Positions 33,347 through 43,486 of a stretch of 64,000 nucleotides of DNA are shown here, in pieces. The notes beneath the pieces are model-generated. The model searched no databases. It had not been told where the DNA came from and saw only the letters and a list, made by a program, of their open reading frames with translations. Position numbers and translations under genes: made by a program. This stretch comes from Craspedostauros australis (lineage: Eukaryota > Bacillariophyta > Bacillariophyceae > Mastogloiales > Achnanthaceae): the NCBI GenBank assembly GCA_026770025.1, contig JAMXDE010000006.1, positions 2,486,001-2,550,000 on the forward strand, in the 5' to 3' direction. Position 1 is the stretch's first letter, and each line of letters opens with the position of its first letter.

Positions 33347-33896
33347 GCAGATCTCAGAACACAGCTTCCTGCCACCGCCGGCACAATGATGATGAATGAA
33401 ACCAATGAACCAGCATCTCGCACCGAGTTAATGAGTGCGAGGTACCAGGTGATGATGCCTTATTCAGTCGGCCACGTTAGCAATAATCACGACCGATGAC
33501 AGAGCAACAACCAACAACACCAATAGATGATGGGGACAACACTTTCGAACAAACACGAGCGCATACTCACCAAACTATCGCGACAACAAATAGAGCGAAA
33601 TAAACTAGCACAGCGCGCAGCGTGACAGCACACAACGTGACAATATCAACACCAACACCAGCAACATGCCTCGACGCATGGATGGATACATGCATCGTGC
33701 GGATTCATTGCGATCATTGGAGAAGCACACAGGATGGGTCTATCCTTTCTTGTTTATTCATTTACCTTTTCATTTGTTGATCGTTGTTTCAGTCACTTCG
33801 TCTAAGGCTATACTACTTTTTTGCATCACCGTACCGCATGAGTCATGCATCATGACGAGACATGGCAGGACTATGGCAGCAAGTACTAGAGTACGA
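33347..33896. other. Spacer between convergent genes
   Basis: 3' flanks of the disordered-protein gene and TFIIF alpha. A plus-strand frame (33666-34196) overlaps the TFIIF gene on the other strand and is taken as a shadow. Confidence 0.45.
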
Positions 33897-36023
33897 CTAC
33901 ATGTTGGAGTAGTGCTGCTTGAGCACGAGCATGCGTCCGTTGATGGGGTCCGATTCCATGGTGCAGAGCTCCTTGACGACCTCGCGGAACCGATTCTGCC
34001 GCTCCGGCGCCGATCGCTTCTTGACGTCGAACTTCTTCATGAGACGCTTCATGTAGATGCGGCCGTGATTCAGCCAGATCTCACGACGCACCGATTGGAG
34101 CTCGATGATGCGCTGTCCATTCTCATCCAACCGGATGTCGCTCATTCCGCTGGCCGGTCCTGCTCTGTTCGCCCCTCCGGGTCCTGCAGCGGCTGACGGC
34201 GCACCAGCACCGTTGCCATCGGCGCCGCTCGCTGCTGCTGATGGCGTCGACGATGGATCGACCTGCATGGCATCCGACGAACCTGCGTTGGTCGCGTCGT
34301 TGCTGCCCCCGGGTGCCTTCTTGGCGTCGCGCGCTGCCTGTGCAGCCTCCACGATCTGGACCAGCTGATCGGGTGCATCGTTTTTGAGGTAGGCGTTGCC
34401 ATTCTGGCGAGCACGCTCAATGAGACGCTTTTCCCGTTCGGCCTGCTGCTGCTGCTGTTCTGCGATCTGCTCCGACGTGATCTCGCCGCGTGCCTTGGCG
34501 AGCATGGTCTTGAGACCGGCCAGGGAGGCCAGGCCTTCGGCACCACCAACCGCACCCGCGTCCATGTCATCCGAATCCACATCGTCCTCCTCGTCTTCGT
34601 CGCCACCGCCAAATCCACCACCGTCGACGACGACCTCGGATTCACCTAGGTCGACGTCATCGTCATCGAATTGTTCGTTGGCATCGTAATCCAGCTCTTC
34701 GTACTCTGCCTGCACATCGCGCTGGTAGAAGTCATCCTGCATGGCCAGACCATCATTTCCTCTGTTGGAACCACCCGCGGCGGCGCCTGCCTTGCCATCC
34801 TTGTCGTTCGGGTCGTCGCTGTTCTTATTGGCGGCGTTGGCCTTGGCGGTGTTTTGGAATCTTCCGAAGCGCATGCCCCGGCCGAACTCGGAGTCGTTGG
34901 CACCGCCCAGCACACCGTCCGGGTCCACCTTGAGGGCGGCGTCGCCCAGCGTGTCGAGCAGCTCCTTGCGGGCCTTCTTGCCGGATCCCTTGCGATTGCG
35001 GTAGGCGATGTCGCCCATGATATCGTCATCGTCGTCGTCGTTTGCATTTCCAGCACGCCCTCCTGCGGCAGCACCGCCGCCGCTGCCGCCGCCTCCGCCA
35101 TCGCCGTCGCCTCCGTCATCCATCCCTGTGCGCGCGGCTTGCAGCTTCTCCATGTTGGTCATCCTTCCGAACAATCGAGACCGGCTTCCACCTCCGGCCG
35201 TAAGCTTGGCAATGTTGGTCGTCGGCACTCTGGCTGCAGTGGAGGCCGCCCCCAACCTTTGCTGCTGCTGCATGAAGAAGCGCGTCGTCTTGCCACGCTG
35301 ATCTTCAATGGCCTGTTCTGCCTGGCTCATCGAGAGCGTCATCCTTGAAGCTGGCTGCGAGAATTGGACCGTCGCCTTGGGCGTCGGCAGGATGGTGACG
35401 TGGATGCGCTTGGATGCATCGCCATCGCCGTTCGCAGCTTGTGATGCCGTCGCCTGCTCGAGGATGATGTACTGGGACGTATTGTGCTCCGACGTGCCTT
35501 CGTAGCGCGTTGATGTCTCCGCTCCCTTCCCTGCAGCACCAGAAGCGGATCCCCCGTTGCCGGCTGCTCCAGGCGCGCTGCGGCGCTTGTCCATCATGGT
35601 CTGCAGGAAGTCCACCTGCTCCTGCAGCACCCAGCGCCGCTTGGGCGGGTCCTTGCGGCGCGACCTCCACCTCTTCTTGATCGCCGCCTCCGCTGCGGCC
35701 GCGGATTCCTCCTCGTCGGAGTCCTCCTGAGCCTTCGGCACGTCCTGCTGGTACAAGCGGCCGGTGTTCCACGGCGTCGCTTGGAAGTTGGGCTGCATGA
35801 CGGACTCTGGGAACTTGGCGATCAGCGGGAACACCTCCGCTGGTGCCTTGGGATCCACGGGATCTGCCTGGGGCTGGTGCGAGGGCCCCTTGATGAGCTT
35901 GAACCGCACCTCCTGGCCGATGGGCAGCGTCTTGCCGAACGTCGTCATCATGGAATCCACACCGCGCTTGCGGGCGCCCTTGCCCATCCCGTTCTTTCCT
36001 CCGCCGCCGCCTTTCGATGCCAT
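33897..36023 (-). CDS. Transcription initiation factor TFIIF subunit alpha (RAP74)
   Basis: A 708-residue single-exon frame from ATG 36023. The C-terminal 75 residues form a RAP74-type winged helix (IELQSVRREIWLNHGRIYMK, then RLMKKFDVKKRSAPERQNRF and VVKELCTMESDPINGRMLVL). The middle has the acidic region with DDFYQRDVQAEYEELDYDAN, equivalent to the D-x-E-E-x-F-A-D-D-E-E segment of TFIIF alpha, and a Q-rich helix near 555. The N-terminal part (WNTGRLYQQDVP, KRRWVLQEQVDFLQTMMDKR) would form the dimerisation barrel with TFIIF beta. Several Gly/Ala and Asp runs enlarge the linker, making it longer than the human protein (517). TFIIF works with RNA polymerase II in the nucleus. Confidence 0.8.
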   Translation of the reverse strand: MASKGGGGGKNGMGKGARKRGVDSMMTTFGKTLPIGQEVRFKLIKGPSHQPQADPVDPKAPAEVFPLIAKFPESVMQPNFQATPWNTGRLYQQDVPKAQEDSDEEESAAAAEAAIKKRWRSRRKDPPKRRWVLQEQVDFLQTMMDKRRSAPGAAGNGGSASGAAGKGAETSTRYEGTSEHNTSQYIILEQATASQAANGDGDASKRIHVTILPTPKATVQFSQPASRMTLSMSQAEQAIEDQRGKTTRFFMQQQQRLGAASTAARVPTTNIAKLTAGGGSRSRLFGRMTNMEKLQAARTGMDDGGDGDGGGGGSGGGAAAGGRAGNANDDDDDDIMGDIAYRNRKGSGKKARKELLDTLGDAALKVDPDGVLGGANDSEFGRGMRFGRFQNTAKANAANKNSDDPNDKDGKAGAAAGGSNRGNDGLAMQDDFYQRDVQAEYEELDYDANEQFDDDDVDLGESEVVVDGGGFGGGDEDEEDDVDSDDMDAGAVGGAEGLASLAGLKTMLAKARGEITSEQIAEQQQQQAEREKRLIERARQNGNAYLKNDAPDQLVQIVEAAQAARDAKKAPGGSNDATNAGSSDAMQVDPSSTPSAAASGADGNGAGAPSAAAGPGGANRAGPASGMSDIRLDENGQRIIELQSVRREIWLNHGRIYMKRLMKKFDVKKRSAPERQNRFREVVKELCTMESDPINGRMLVLKQHYSNM

Positions 36024-37178
36024 CCTGTTGCTATCTCTCGTCTGTCTGCTCTGCTCTTCACCTGCTGTACCTGCTCTTCACCTGCTCTGCTATGCACTGC
36101 GCAAGTCGCTCCTTCTTTGAGTAGTTGTCCGCTGGTACGTGAGAAAGCAACAGCGATGGAGTGGGGATGGTGCAATGCTCTCTGCACTCTGGATACTATT
36201 ATAGAATATTGGTATGCTTCAGAACAATGGCAATGTGTCGCTGGATTGTGGACCGAAACGGGCCCATCATGGTGGTTGTCGATCTGGAAGATCTGATGCC
36301 TTTCTGTGGTGTTCCGTGACACGTTTGGTGGGACTTGTGTGGTTTGGGAAGTTTGTGTGTCCTTCTTGATGCCGCGATTCTGTTGTCCGCTCGTGAATCA
36401 ACCGTTCGTGAATCAGACAAGCGAACAACATCAAACGTGCCAACACGAACATGGTCACAATTTCGAGTCCTCCTCGCACGATTCCGCCAACCAACCACCG
36501 CAACGCGAAGCGAAGCCTGAGTTCGGCAACCAACAAGACGAGGGGGCCGTCGATGGATGTGTTGCATCTCTCTGTTGCTGTTTCCGTTGATCTGTTGTCG
36601 CCGTCGTTGCCGTTGCTTCTGGAACAACGGTCTCCATGTTTGCTCTGATTGCGCAGTTGTCGGCATTGTGCGAAGAAAACGAGAAGTGCGTTCTTCAAAT
36701 ATTTCGCGATGCTTCTCGTTTCATCGTCAATGGCCATAGATGGTCCGCCCAACGCGAAGGGAGGGCCATCATTGTCCACTGTATGCGAGTACGGCTGCGC
36801 GTTGCGCCTCACGTTGCTTTAGTGATTTGATTCCTTCTCGGTCATTGGTTGATCTTGGTTCAGCTTCTGGTTGTGATGTTGCATGTCTCTTGTGTGTTGT
36901 CTTCGCCCTTGGGCCCTCCCTCGTTGGCTGGGGTCCATGACATTTGACAAGATTGCCTCTTCCACCCACGCAATCGCAGGCAGGATCGTGCAATTGCGAT
37001 GCACTTCTGCAAGGATCCTTTCGTTTCACTCATAAAACATCCAACAGCAAGGAATTGCCTAGACGCACCACACCCGTGCAAGTACGGAGGAAACAACAAA
37101 GCAACACCAAGCTGAATCAAACCGGAACAAAGCCAAACAAGCAAAACGAACAAACAAGATCTCTCCCTCTGGACCACG
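36024..37178. other. Divergent intergenic region; no gene recognised
   Basis: Between TFIIF alpha (minus) and the prolyl hydroxylase (plus). Overlapping frames on both strands, none convincing. An A-rich stretch (CATAAAACATCC, about 37031-37042) lies about 140 bp before the start at 37179. Confidence 0.4.
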
Positions 37179-38902
37179 ATGAACTACAAACTCACTTCCC
37201 ATGGCGCCCTCCTCGGCGTCGGATGCATCATCGCGTGCAGTCTGCACGGGGCAGTCGGCGGCGACCATCACGCGCAGCTCTGTTTGAATCCATTGGATTA
37301 CAATACCACCGCGTCGATCGACGGCACGATGCTTGACTCCGGAAGCAACGACACTGCCCAAGCCGCGCTCCCCCAAACGACGTGCAACGTCATTCAAGAC
37401 TTCGACGAAGAAAATTCCGAGGCGACCAGCGAGGCGTCTCTGTCCACGCCAGCGCCAAGGGTGAATATCGATCCAACTGGATCCAATCTGGGCATGCCGC
37501 AGCACTTGGACTCCAAGTATAGAGAGGACATCCTGGAGCGTTTGGAAGAGGCGACGGAGTACATGGAGACTGTCGTCCACCACGATGACAAGTACGAGTC
37601 CGTCCGGTCCCTTTGTCAGAACAAGCACGAGAGTTGTGCATTCTGGAGCATCATTGGCGAATGCGAGAAGAATCCAGGTGAGTTCAACGTCCGAATCATT
37701 CGGAGGTTTTCAGCGTGGTTTGGCCGTGCATTGTCTTGCGTGCTCGCGCACATGGTCTGATCATCTCACCGAATCCACAACTGTGCATTGTTCTGCTACC
37801 TTCTATTGCACTCTTTCCTTCGCCACACACACACGCGCACACACGCGCACACATACACACACATACACACACATTCGTCACCCATTATCACAACAACCAA
37901 CGAACTAACCAATCAACCAACCCAGGCTACATGAAGGTGAATTGCGCACCGGTGTGCAAATCCTGCGAAATGTTGCACATCGACACACGCTGCCCGATGG
38001 ATCCAGCCGTTCCGGATGCCCTGTACCCCGGTGATGTGAACCGTCTCTTCGAACGCATCATCTCGTCACCCGAGTTTGAGAAGTTCGAGCCGGTCGTCGT
38101 CTCGCGTCCACCGGAGGGCCCATGGTTGCTCATGTTCGAAAATGTCATCAACGCCGTCGAGGCGCAGGTTCTCATCAACTTTGGTGCCGAGCTCGGGTAC
38201 GAGCGTAGCGCCGATGTTGGTAAGAAGCTCGCGGACGGCACCTACACCCGCAAGACCTACTCGGGACGCACGTCCACCAACGCCTGGTGCTTGGACGAAT
38301 GCTACGAAGATCCTGTCGCGCAACGCATCATGCAACGCATCGAAGACATCACCGGCATTCCGGAAGTCAACAGCGAGAACTTGCAGCTGTTGCAATACGA
38401 AAAGAATCAATTCTACAACACGCACACCGACTACATTGACTATCAAGTCAAGCGTCCCACGGGTGTGCGCGTCCTGACTTTCTGTAAGCACCAGCGACGA
38501 GTGGATGAATGTTGTTGTGGCGTTGACGACTGCTCCGAGTTCTGTTTTCGGGGTCGATCGGGTCACACACATTTGAACGAAGCATACGCACCTACCGATC
38601 ATGCAAGACCAACTGACACACGATCCCTCTTGTATCCATATTGCGTTTTGTCTACGTTGGCAGACATGTATCTCAACGACGTGGAAGAAGGAGGCGGCAC
38701 ACGATTCCCCAAGCTGAACGTGACAGTGACACCGAAGCTTGGCCGCGCCGCTCTCTGGCCCAGCGTGTTGGACTCGGATCCGAATGCCGTGGATCGCCGT
38801 ACCGACCACGAGGCCATGCCCGTCATCCGTGGCGTCAAGTACGGCGCCAATGCTTGGATCCATCAGCGTGACTTCAAGACGAACAACGTGAAAGGTTGCT
38901 GA
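37179..38902 (+). CDS. Secreted prolyl 4-hydroxylase with ShK domain
   Basis: Three exons, 37179-37677, 37926-38483 and 38664-38902 (GT-AG introns, phases 1 and 1), give 431 residues. An N-terminal hydrophobic signal segment (about 9-26) is followed by a linker and an ShKT domain (about 147-181; C-x6-C-A-F-W-x4-E-C then C-A-P-V-C-K-S-C) that is split by intron 1 between NPG and YMK. The 2-oxoglutarate/Fe(II) dioxygenase domain follows: QLLQYEKNQFYNTHTDYIDY supplies the H-x-D iron ligands, LNDVEEGGGTRFP is the conserved strand, and DHEAMPVIRGVKYGANAWIH supplies the distal His and the Lys that binds 2-oxoglutarate. All ligands are present. It probably hydroxylates prolines of cell-wall or extracellular proteins in the ER/Golgi. 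Confidence 0.88.
37827..37875. repeat. CA-type microsatellite in intron 1
   Basis: Alternating CACACA/CGCGCA/CATACA repeats within the first intron of the prolyl hydroxylase gene, about 50 bp before the acceptor. Confidence 0.85.
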
Positions 38903-39349
38903 ATGCGTCGTGTGCACTCTGCAGCGATGGATCATGCTATTGCGCGAAGCAGGAGGAGAGAGATGCGCGCTCGTCGTCTAAAGCAAATGGTGAGCCTATT
39001 TCGTTGGCTCAGCCATTCCTTAATCTACATGCCATCGTACGTACTCCGGCCCCCGCTCCTGCGATTCATGACGTAATGTAATAGTAGTGCGTATGGTACA
39101 TTCACGCACATTTGCGTCTTTATCCGCGCATGCAGGTCCGTCTAAAAAATAGACCAGCTTGAACGGATGCAGGCGCAGTCGCGTCCCACACCATCCTCAT
39201 TCGTTCCTGAGTACGAGTATCGCCCACGAACGGAACGTGGAAATATGTTCTTCACGATCGTCCCATGCGCAATGCAGCAACTCTCCTTCTCTCTAATTGT
39301 CGTATGATCCAATAGCACGAGGATTGTACTATTGCCAGCATGCAAGGTG
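38903..39349. other. Spacer between convergent genes
   Basis: 3' flanks of the prolyl hydroxylase and CS-domain genes. Holds a TACGAGTA octamer at 39212-39219. No gene recognised. Confidence 0.45.
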
Positions 39350-39892
39350 CTATAGAACCTCGTGGTCGGGTGATCCCTTGTCATTGATGGTGAGCCATTC
39401 ATTGTCCGGATCCTCCTTCGTCAACGTCAAGACGACGCGATCCTGCTTGAGCTTGAACTTGGCATTGGTGATCGTGGCAGTGAGCTTGTTGAATGCCAGG
39501 CACTTGTCCTCCTTCTTGCCTTCCTTCTCGTAGTTCTTGATGAGCAAGCAGAAGGAGGTCGCAGAATGATCCAGCGCGACGTCCTGATCGCTGCAGCACT
39601 GGCCGATGCCCTCGAGAGCGATGTACAGGCGGACGTTCTTGCCTTCATCCGAGAATGCGTACGACGTGATGCTGCTCTTGTGGATGTCGAAGGATGCAGC
39701 GCGCGCCGTGAGAGGCGCATCTCCCTTGCGGAGCAGCTTGGGCTCTGCCTTGCCGTCCCACGCGGGGCCGTTCGCCGTCTTCGCGTGGGCGAAGTAGTAC
39801 GCGTTCTTTCCCTTGCGCGTGATGTTGTCTCGCAGCGCGGACGTGCTGCTGTCGGTCTCCGCAACGGCCGTTTCCTGGTCGTCCGATGCCAT
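39350..39892 (-). CDS. CS-domain protein (CacyBP/SIP-like)
   Basis: A 180-residue single-exon protein from ATG 39892. The N-terminal part contains KNAYYFAHAKTANGPAWDGK. The CS domain (about 68-160) runs from ITSYAFSDEGKNVRLYIALE through SFCLLIKNYEKEGK and FNKLTATITNAKFKLKQD to VVLTLTKED. The opening I-T-x-Y-x-F-S-D and the spacing of strands are closest to the CS domain of calcyclin-binding protein, a cytosolic adaptor linked to Hsp90 and ubiquitin ligases. The CacyBP N-terminal hairpin and C-terminal SGS regions are absent or very short, so only the domain call is firm. Confidence 0.72.
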   Translation of the reverse strand: MASDDQETAVAETDSSTSALRDNITRKGKNAYYFAHAKTANGPAWDGKAEPKLLRKGDAPLTARAASFDIHKSSITSYAFSDEGKNVRLYIALEGIGQCCSDQDVALDHSATSFCLLIKNYEKEGKKEDKCLAFNKLTATITNAKFKLKQDRVVLTLTKEDPDNEWLTINDKGSPDHEVL

Positions 39893-40465
39893 GGTGCTGG
39901 TTGGCGAATGGATCGTGTTCCACCAATGCTCTAGCAGGCTTGTCGTGTGCTTCTGATGCTTGCAGTTTGACAGATCATTTGAGTGGGCGTCCTCTCTTCC
40001 TGTTCAAGAAAAGGGAAGGGAAGGAGAGGAATGGAGCGAAGGAAAGAAGGCGATGGAGTTCTGTTGCGGTTCCTTCTCGCACGTCGTTTGTTCTTGTTGT
40101 GGCGTCGGAGGCATTTCGTGTTTTGCGATTCGCCATTTCGTCATTCATTGGACGAATGCCAGACTAAACTGGTGATTATTGACACGGACGGACTGAATAT
40201 ATGCTTAACAGTGCTGTGCTTCCGAACATGGATGTCTTTCGTTTTGTCGTGTCATTTCGTGTCACAGAATGACTTTTTGATGCAACAGACATCACATGAC
40301 ACACAACAACTCCTCTCGGAGGTGTGTGATGCCAAGCCTCAAGGACGATTCACTCGCCAGGAGCATCCTTCCTCTCCATCGAGAGCTGCGACCGAGACCT
40401 GAGCATTCACTGAACCAAGTCGGCGAAAGTCTCGTTTCTTGCATGTGGATGATGAAGAACACACG
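39893..40465. other. Divergent promoter region
   Basis: Between the CS-domain gene (minus) and the glycosyltransferase-like gene (plus). A purine-rich GGGAAGGGAAGGAGAGGAAT tract lies at about 40013-40032. No gene recognised. Confidence 0.4.
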
Positions 40466-42163
40466 ATGAAGGATGCAAACACGGTGAAGCTCCGTGTGCT
40501 CCCATTTGCGCTCGCTGTGACCGTCGTGGGGCTTTGCGTCACTGCGATCTACGCTTCGTTTCTGGTGACATCAGCATTCGGAGATGGATCATCATGCTCT
40601 GTGGATGTGGATGTGGATGCGGATGGAGAAGCGCCAACACACGATCACGTGCTGCCGTACGACATCTCGCGCAGGATCGAATACGCAGAATGGCAGTCAC
40701 CGTACGAGGATGATCCGATCGCATTCGAATACAACAGCGCCGCTTACACGAACACGCAAGCGCAGGGAGGAGCACGATATCCCGCACGGCAGATCCCACT
40801 CACTAGCCCACCAGGGCGCAAGTACCTCGTCCCGGCCATTCAGCCGATATTGGGGATGCACCACCCCAACGAAGATGCCGTCTTCGCGATGGCCCGGGGT
40901 GATAGCCATTCCTTGGAAGTCTTCCTTCCGTTCATTGGGACCTTGCTGGACTCTGGCTTCGCGGGTGACATCGTGATGGGCGTCAAGGATTGGTCGAGGT
41001 TGACGCGTCCCGTGCAACGGTACTTCCAGCACATCGACGACAAGTACAACCACCGTCTCGTCCTTTACACCATCCGTTCCTGCACTGATGATATGCAAAG
41101 AAAGAGGACGGCACGCGCTCATGCTGAGAAAGAAGGCAGCGCAGCAACCGATGGATCCGGCGAACCGAATGGTGAGACGGCAGAGGCGGAAATCCAATCC
41201 ACCGGCGAAGCCATCAATTGCAAATTGGAGAACGTGTACATGGATCCTTTGTCCACTGACAACGAGACGATGAAAGACATCTCCGGACGGCGTCGCGAGA
41301 TTCACAAGGCACGGTACGAATACTACTGGATCTGGAGTTTGCAATACAACAGCGAGGCAAGTCGTGTTCTGTTGGTGAACGACTTGCTGCAGAATGTCTA
41401 CTTTCAGCGCAACCCGTTCGCGTACCTCCCAGAAGCAGCGGGCGTGGGCGCGGTGGACGCAGGCAGCGTTGATAGCGGCAATGGTAGCGGCAATGACAGT
41501 GCCATCAACATGCCGCGCACCTTATTCACGTTCCAAGCGTCACGGACTTCGCAGCATGCACCATCACTGTCATCATCACGATCATCCTCATCATTGGGCA
41601 ATTCCAGGGACAATGCGCAATGGATCCAACTCGCGTATTCCGAACAAGTTCTGCAGCGTTTATCCAACCGCAGCGTCTCTACCGCCGGTATCGTCGTTGG
41701 TGGGAAGATCGCCATCGCCACGTATGCGCTGTCCATGCTGTTCGACATGGACGCGGTTCAGAAGATCGGGGATAAGCGCGCCGATGGAATAGAGGCCCAT
41801 CACAACGTGCTGTTGCACACGGGACGGCTGCAAGCGCAGGATGGGATTGATCACGTCGTGCTGGAGGGGAATTTCGAGCACATCCTGTGTCGAATGGCGA
41901 CGCCAACCGCCAACGGCCATCATGAAGGACTGAGTGCAGGCAAGCAGCAGACGGGAACAGAAGAGGTTGCCGCAAATGAAGCCATCCTGAACGAAGCGAA
42001 GCAGGTGTGCCCCATCATCGTCGTTGTCGACAACGCAGCCACCAGCGATGCCGACGCAAGAGGCATTGAAGCGCTAAGATCCCATCGCGCCACGTATTCA
42101 CGGCAGTTCCGGTCATCGAACAAGGCCAAACGGCAGCGCCAGCGCAAGAAGACGATTCGTTGA
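40466..42163 (+). CDS. Type II membrane glycosyltransferase-like protein
   Basis: A 565-residue single-exon protein; ATG 40466 is the first in-frame ATG. A signal anchor lies at about residues 10-33 (LPFALAVTVVGLCVTAIYAS). The luminal part has FLPFIGTLLDSGFAGDIVMG, a Rossmann-like start of a GT-A fold. Further on are ARYEYYWIWSLQYNSEASRV then LLVNDLLQNVYFQRNPF, matching the VLL-x-D-x-R-D-V-x-F-Q-x-x-P-F pattern of a eukaryotic putative nucleotide-sugar transferase family, and AGIVVGGKIAIATYALSMLF and HHNVLLHTGRL, matching its later motifs. The usual D-x-D-type acid pair reads N-D-L-L-Q-N here, so activity is uncertain. Two low-complexity inserts (about 210-250 and 325-385) interrupt the fold. 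Probably Golgi. Confidence 0.6.
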   Translation: MKDANTVKLRVLPFALAVTVVGLCVTAIYASFLVTSAFGDGSSCSVDVDVDADGEAPTHDHVLPYDISRRIEYAEWQSPYEDDPIAFEYNSAAYTNTQAQGGARYPARQIPLTSPPGRKYLVPAIQPILGMHHPNEDAVFAMARGDSHSLEVFLPFIGTLLDSGFAGDIVMGVKDWSRLTRPVQRYFQHIDDKYNHRLVLYTIRSCTDDMQRKRTARAHAEKEGSAATDGSGEPNGETAEAEIQSTGEAINCKLENVYMDPLSTDNETMKDISGRRREIHKARYEYYWIWSLQYNSEASRVLLVNDLLQNVYFQRNPFAYLPEAAGVGAVDAGSVDSGNGSGNDSAINMPRTLFTFQASRTSQHAPSLSSSRSSSSLGNSRDNAQWIQLAYSEQVLQRLSNRSVSTAGIVVGGKIAIATYALSMLFDMDAVQKIGDKRADGIEAHHNVLLHTGRLQAQDGIDHVVLEGNFEHILCRMATPTANGHHEGLSAGKQQTGTEEVAANEAILNEAKQVCPIIVVVDNAATSDADARGIEALRSHRATYSRQFRSSNKAKRQRQRKKTIR

Positions 42164-43486
42164 CAGGATGCCGCAAGCTTCGGACGACGAAGAAATTTCT
42201 CACGACATAGTCCCACACATCTCATCTGTTTCGCCTCCCGATTTTTCAAAAATGAGAATGCTGTTGACTTGTGGACAGCCCAAAAGTGGGAAAATGTGGA
42301 GCGATTCATCTCAACGCCGCAACTCGGGCGAAGAGACAGGATCGTGGACGAACAAAGGAGGTTTTGGAAAGTTCCGCATCACCATTCAAACCCGTTCCGC
42401 GCGATCTGGCGAATGGAAGGGCGGCTTTTCAAACGTGACGGCTAAATGAGCGTTGTAGGCGTTGAAGACGTGATTGGATATTTAACAATGACACACCCTT
42501 CACGGAAGTTGAATGAATTATTGTATTCAATTCTGAATGTTAATATTAGTGTCGTAGGGCTAATTGTCTGTCGATTTGAATTGTGGATCGGAGAGGCGGA
42601 ACACGCTGTCTGTGAGCGAAAGCTGCGTAAATCTAAATTGAGAGGCCACAAACAGGGACAAACAGGCAAACGAATAAATTTCCTTGGATGGCTGGGTCTA
42701 CTTTCCTGATTTTGTCGCTCGTGTGGATACGGAGACATCCTGGTTGGAGGGACAGTTGGGTCCGTGGGTGCGTGGTGGGAAGAGAGGTTGGTTGATGGGA
42801 CGCTGGGGTGCTCGTGGCGCGCGCAAATGAAAGGACACGAGACGAAGGACTTCAAACCATCTCCCAGTGTGGGGACTCTTCGCTCGCCATGGCAATGATG
42901 GGCCATCGTGAATGCTCCAACCATTCTCGCATGGTCATACTTGCGGCCTGACCCAGTCCATTCCTCCTTTCCTTCACATCCATTCTCACAAGAATCCGAG
43001 CATACCCGCACGACCTCCGAGCAGAATATTAGTATAGTAGTTGAGAACACTGTCTGGCTCGTGCACGACCACAACAGTTGAGTTGGCATCCGCAAGAGCA
43101 AACAATCACTCAACGCGACTTGCGAGATCACTGAAGCAGGCTCCACTCCCCAAAGAAGCCATCATCACTACCATCATCACTACCATCATCACTACCATCG
43201 TCATCGCCATCTTTCCGAAACCTGGCCCTGCAGAGCACGAGTATCGTGTCCGAGTTCTCCATCGAGGTCCAATAGCGAATCCTGGAAGCTTGCTTTGACA
43301 TCTTCGGATCGGAACAAGACGCGTTTCCGCCTTGCGGCATCCGTCGCCAGCTTTGCACCGCATCTGTCGCCCATTTGATTGCGAGAGGGAGCGACATCGG
43401 CATTTGCAGCGGCAGAGACAGCAAGAGCAAGGGCGAGAGCAAGAGCAAGAACAGGACGGTACAAGCACAGGCATCGGAAATAGAGC
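42164..43486. other. Intergenic; repeats near the PPR promoter
   Basis: No gene recognised; a 234-codon minus frame (42442-43146) has random composition. About four tandem copies of a 12-bp unit (ATCATCACTACC) sit at about 43162-43208. The rightmost part is purine-rich and probably the leader of the PPR gene. Confidence 0.4.

Noticed and set aside
29783-39892. Two CS-domain genes within 10 kb as a tandem duplication
   Set aside because: The two proteins belong to different CS subfamilies (NudC-like and CacyBP-like) and share no features outside the domain, so proximity is probably chance.
42442-43146. Minus-strand 234-codon frame
   Set aside because: Ser/Pro/Thr-rich random composition with no conserved feature, in an AT-richer spacer.
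43162-43208. Tandem ATCATCACTACC units considered as a CRISPR-like array
   Set aside because: Direct 12-bp satellite without spacers, in a eukaryotic genome; nothing else in the window resembles a CRISPR array.
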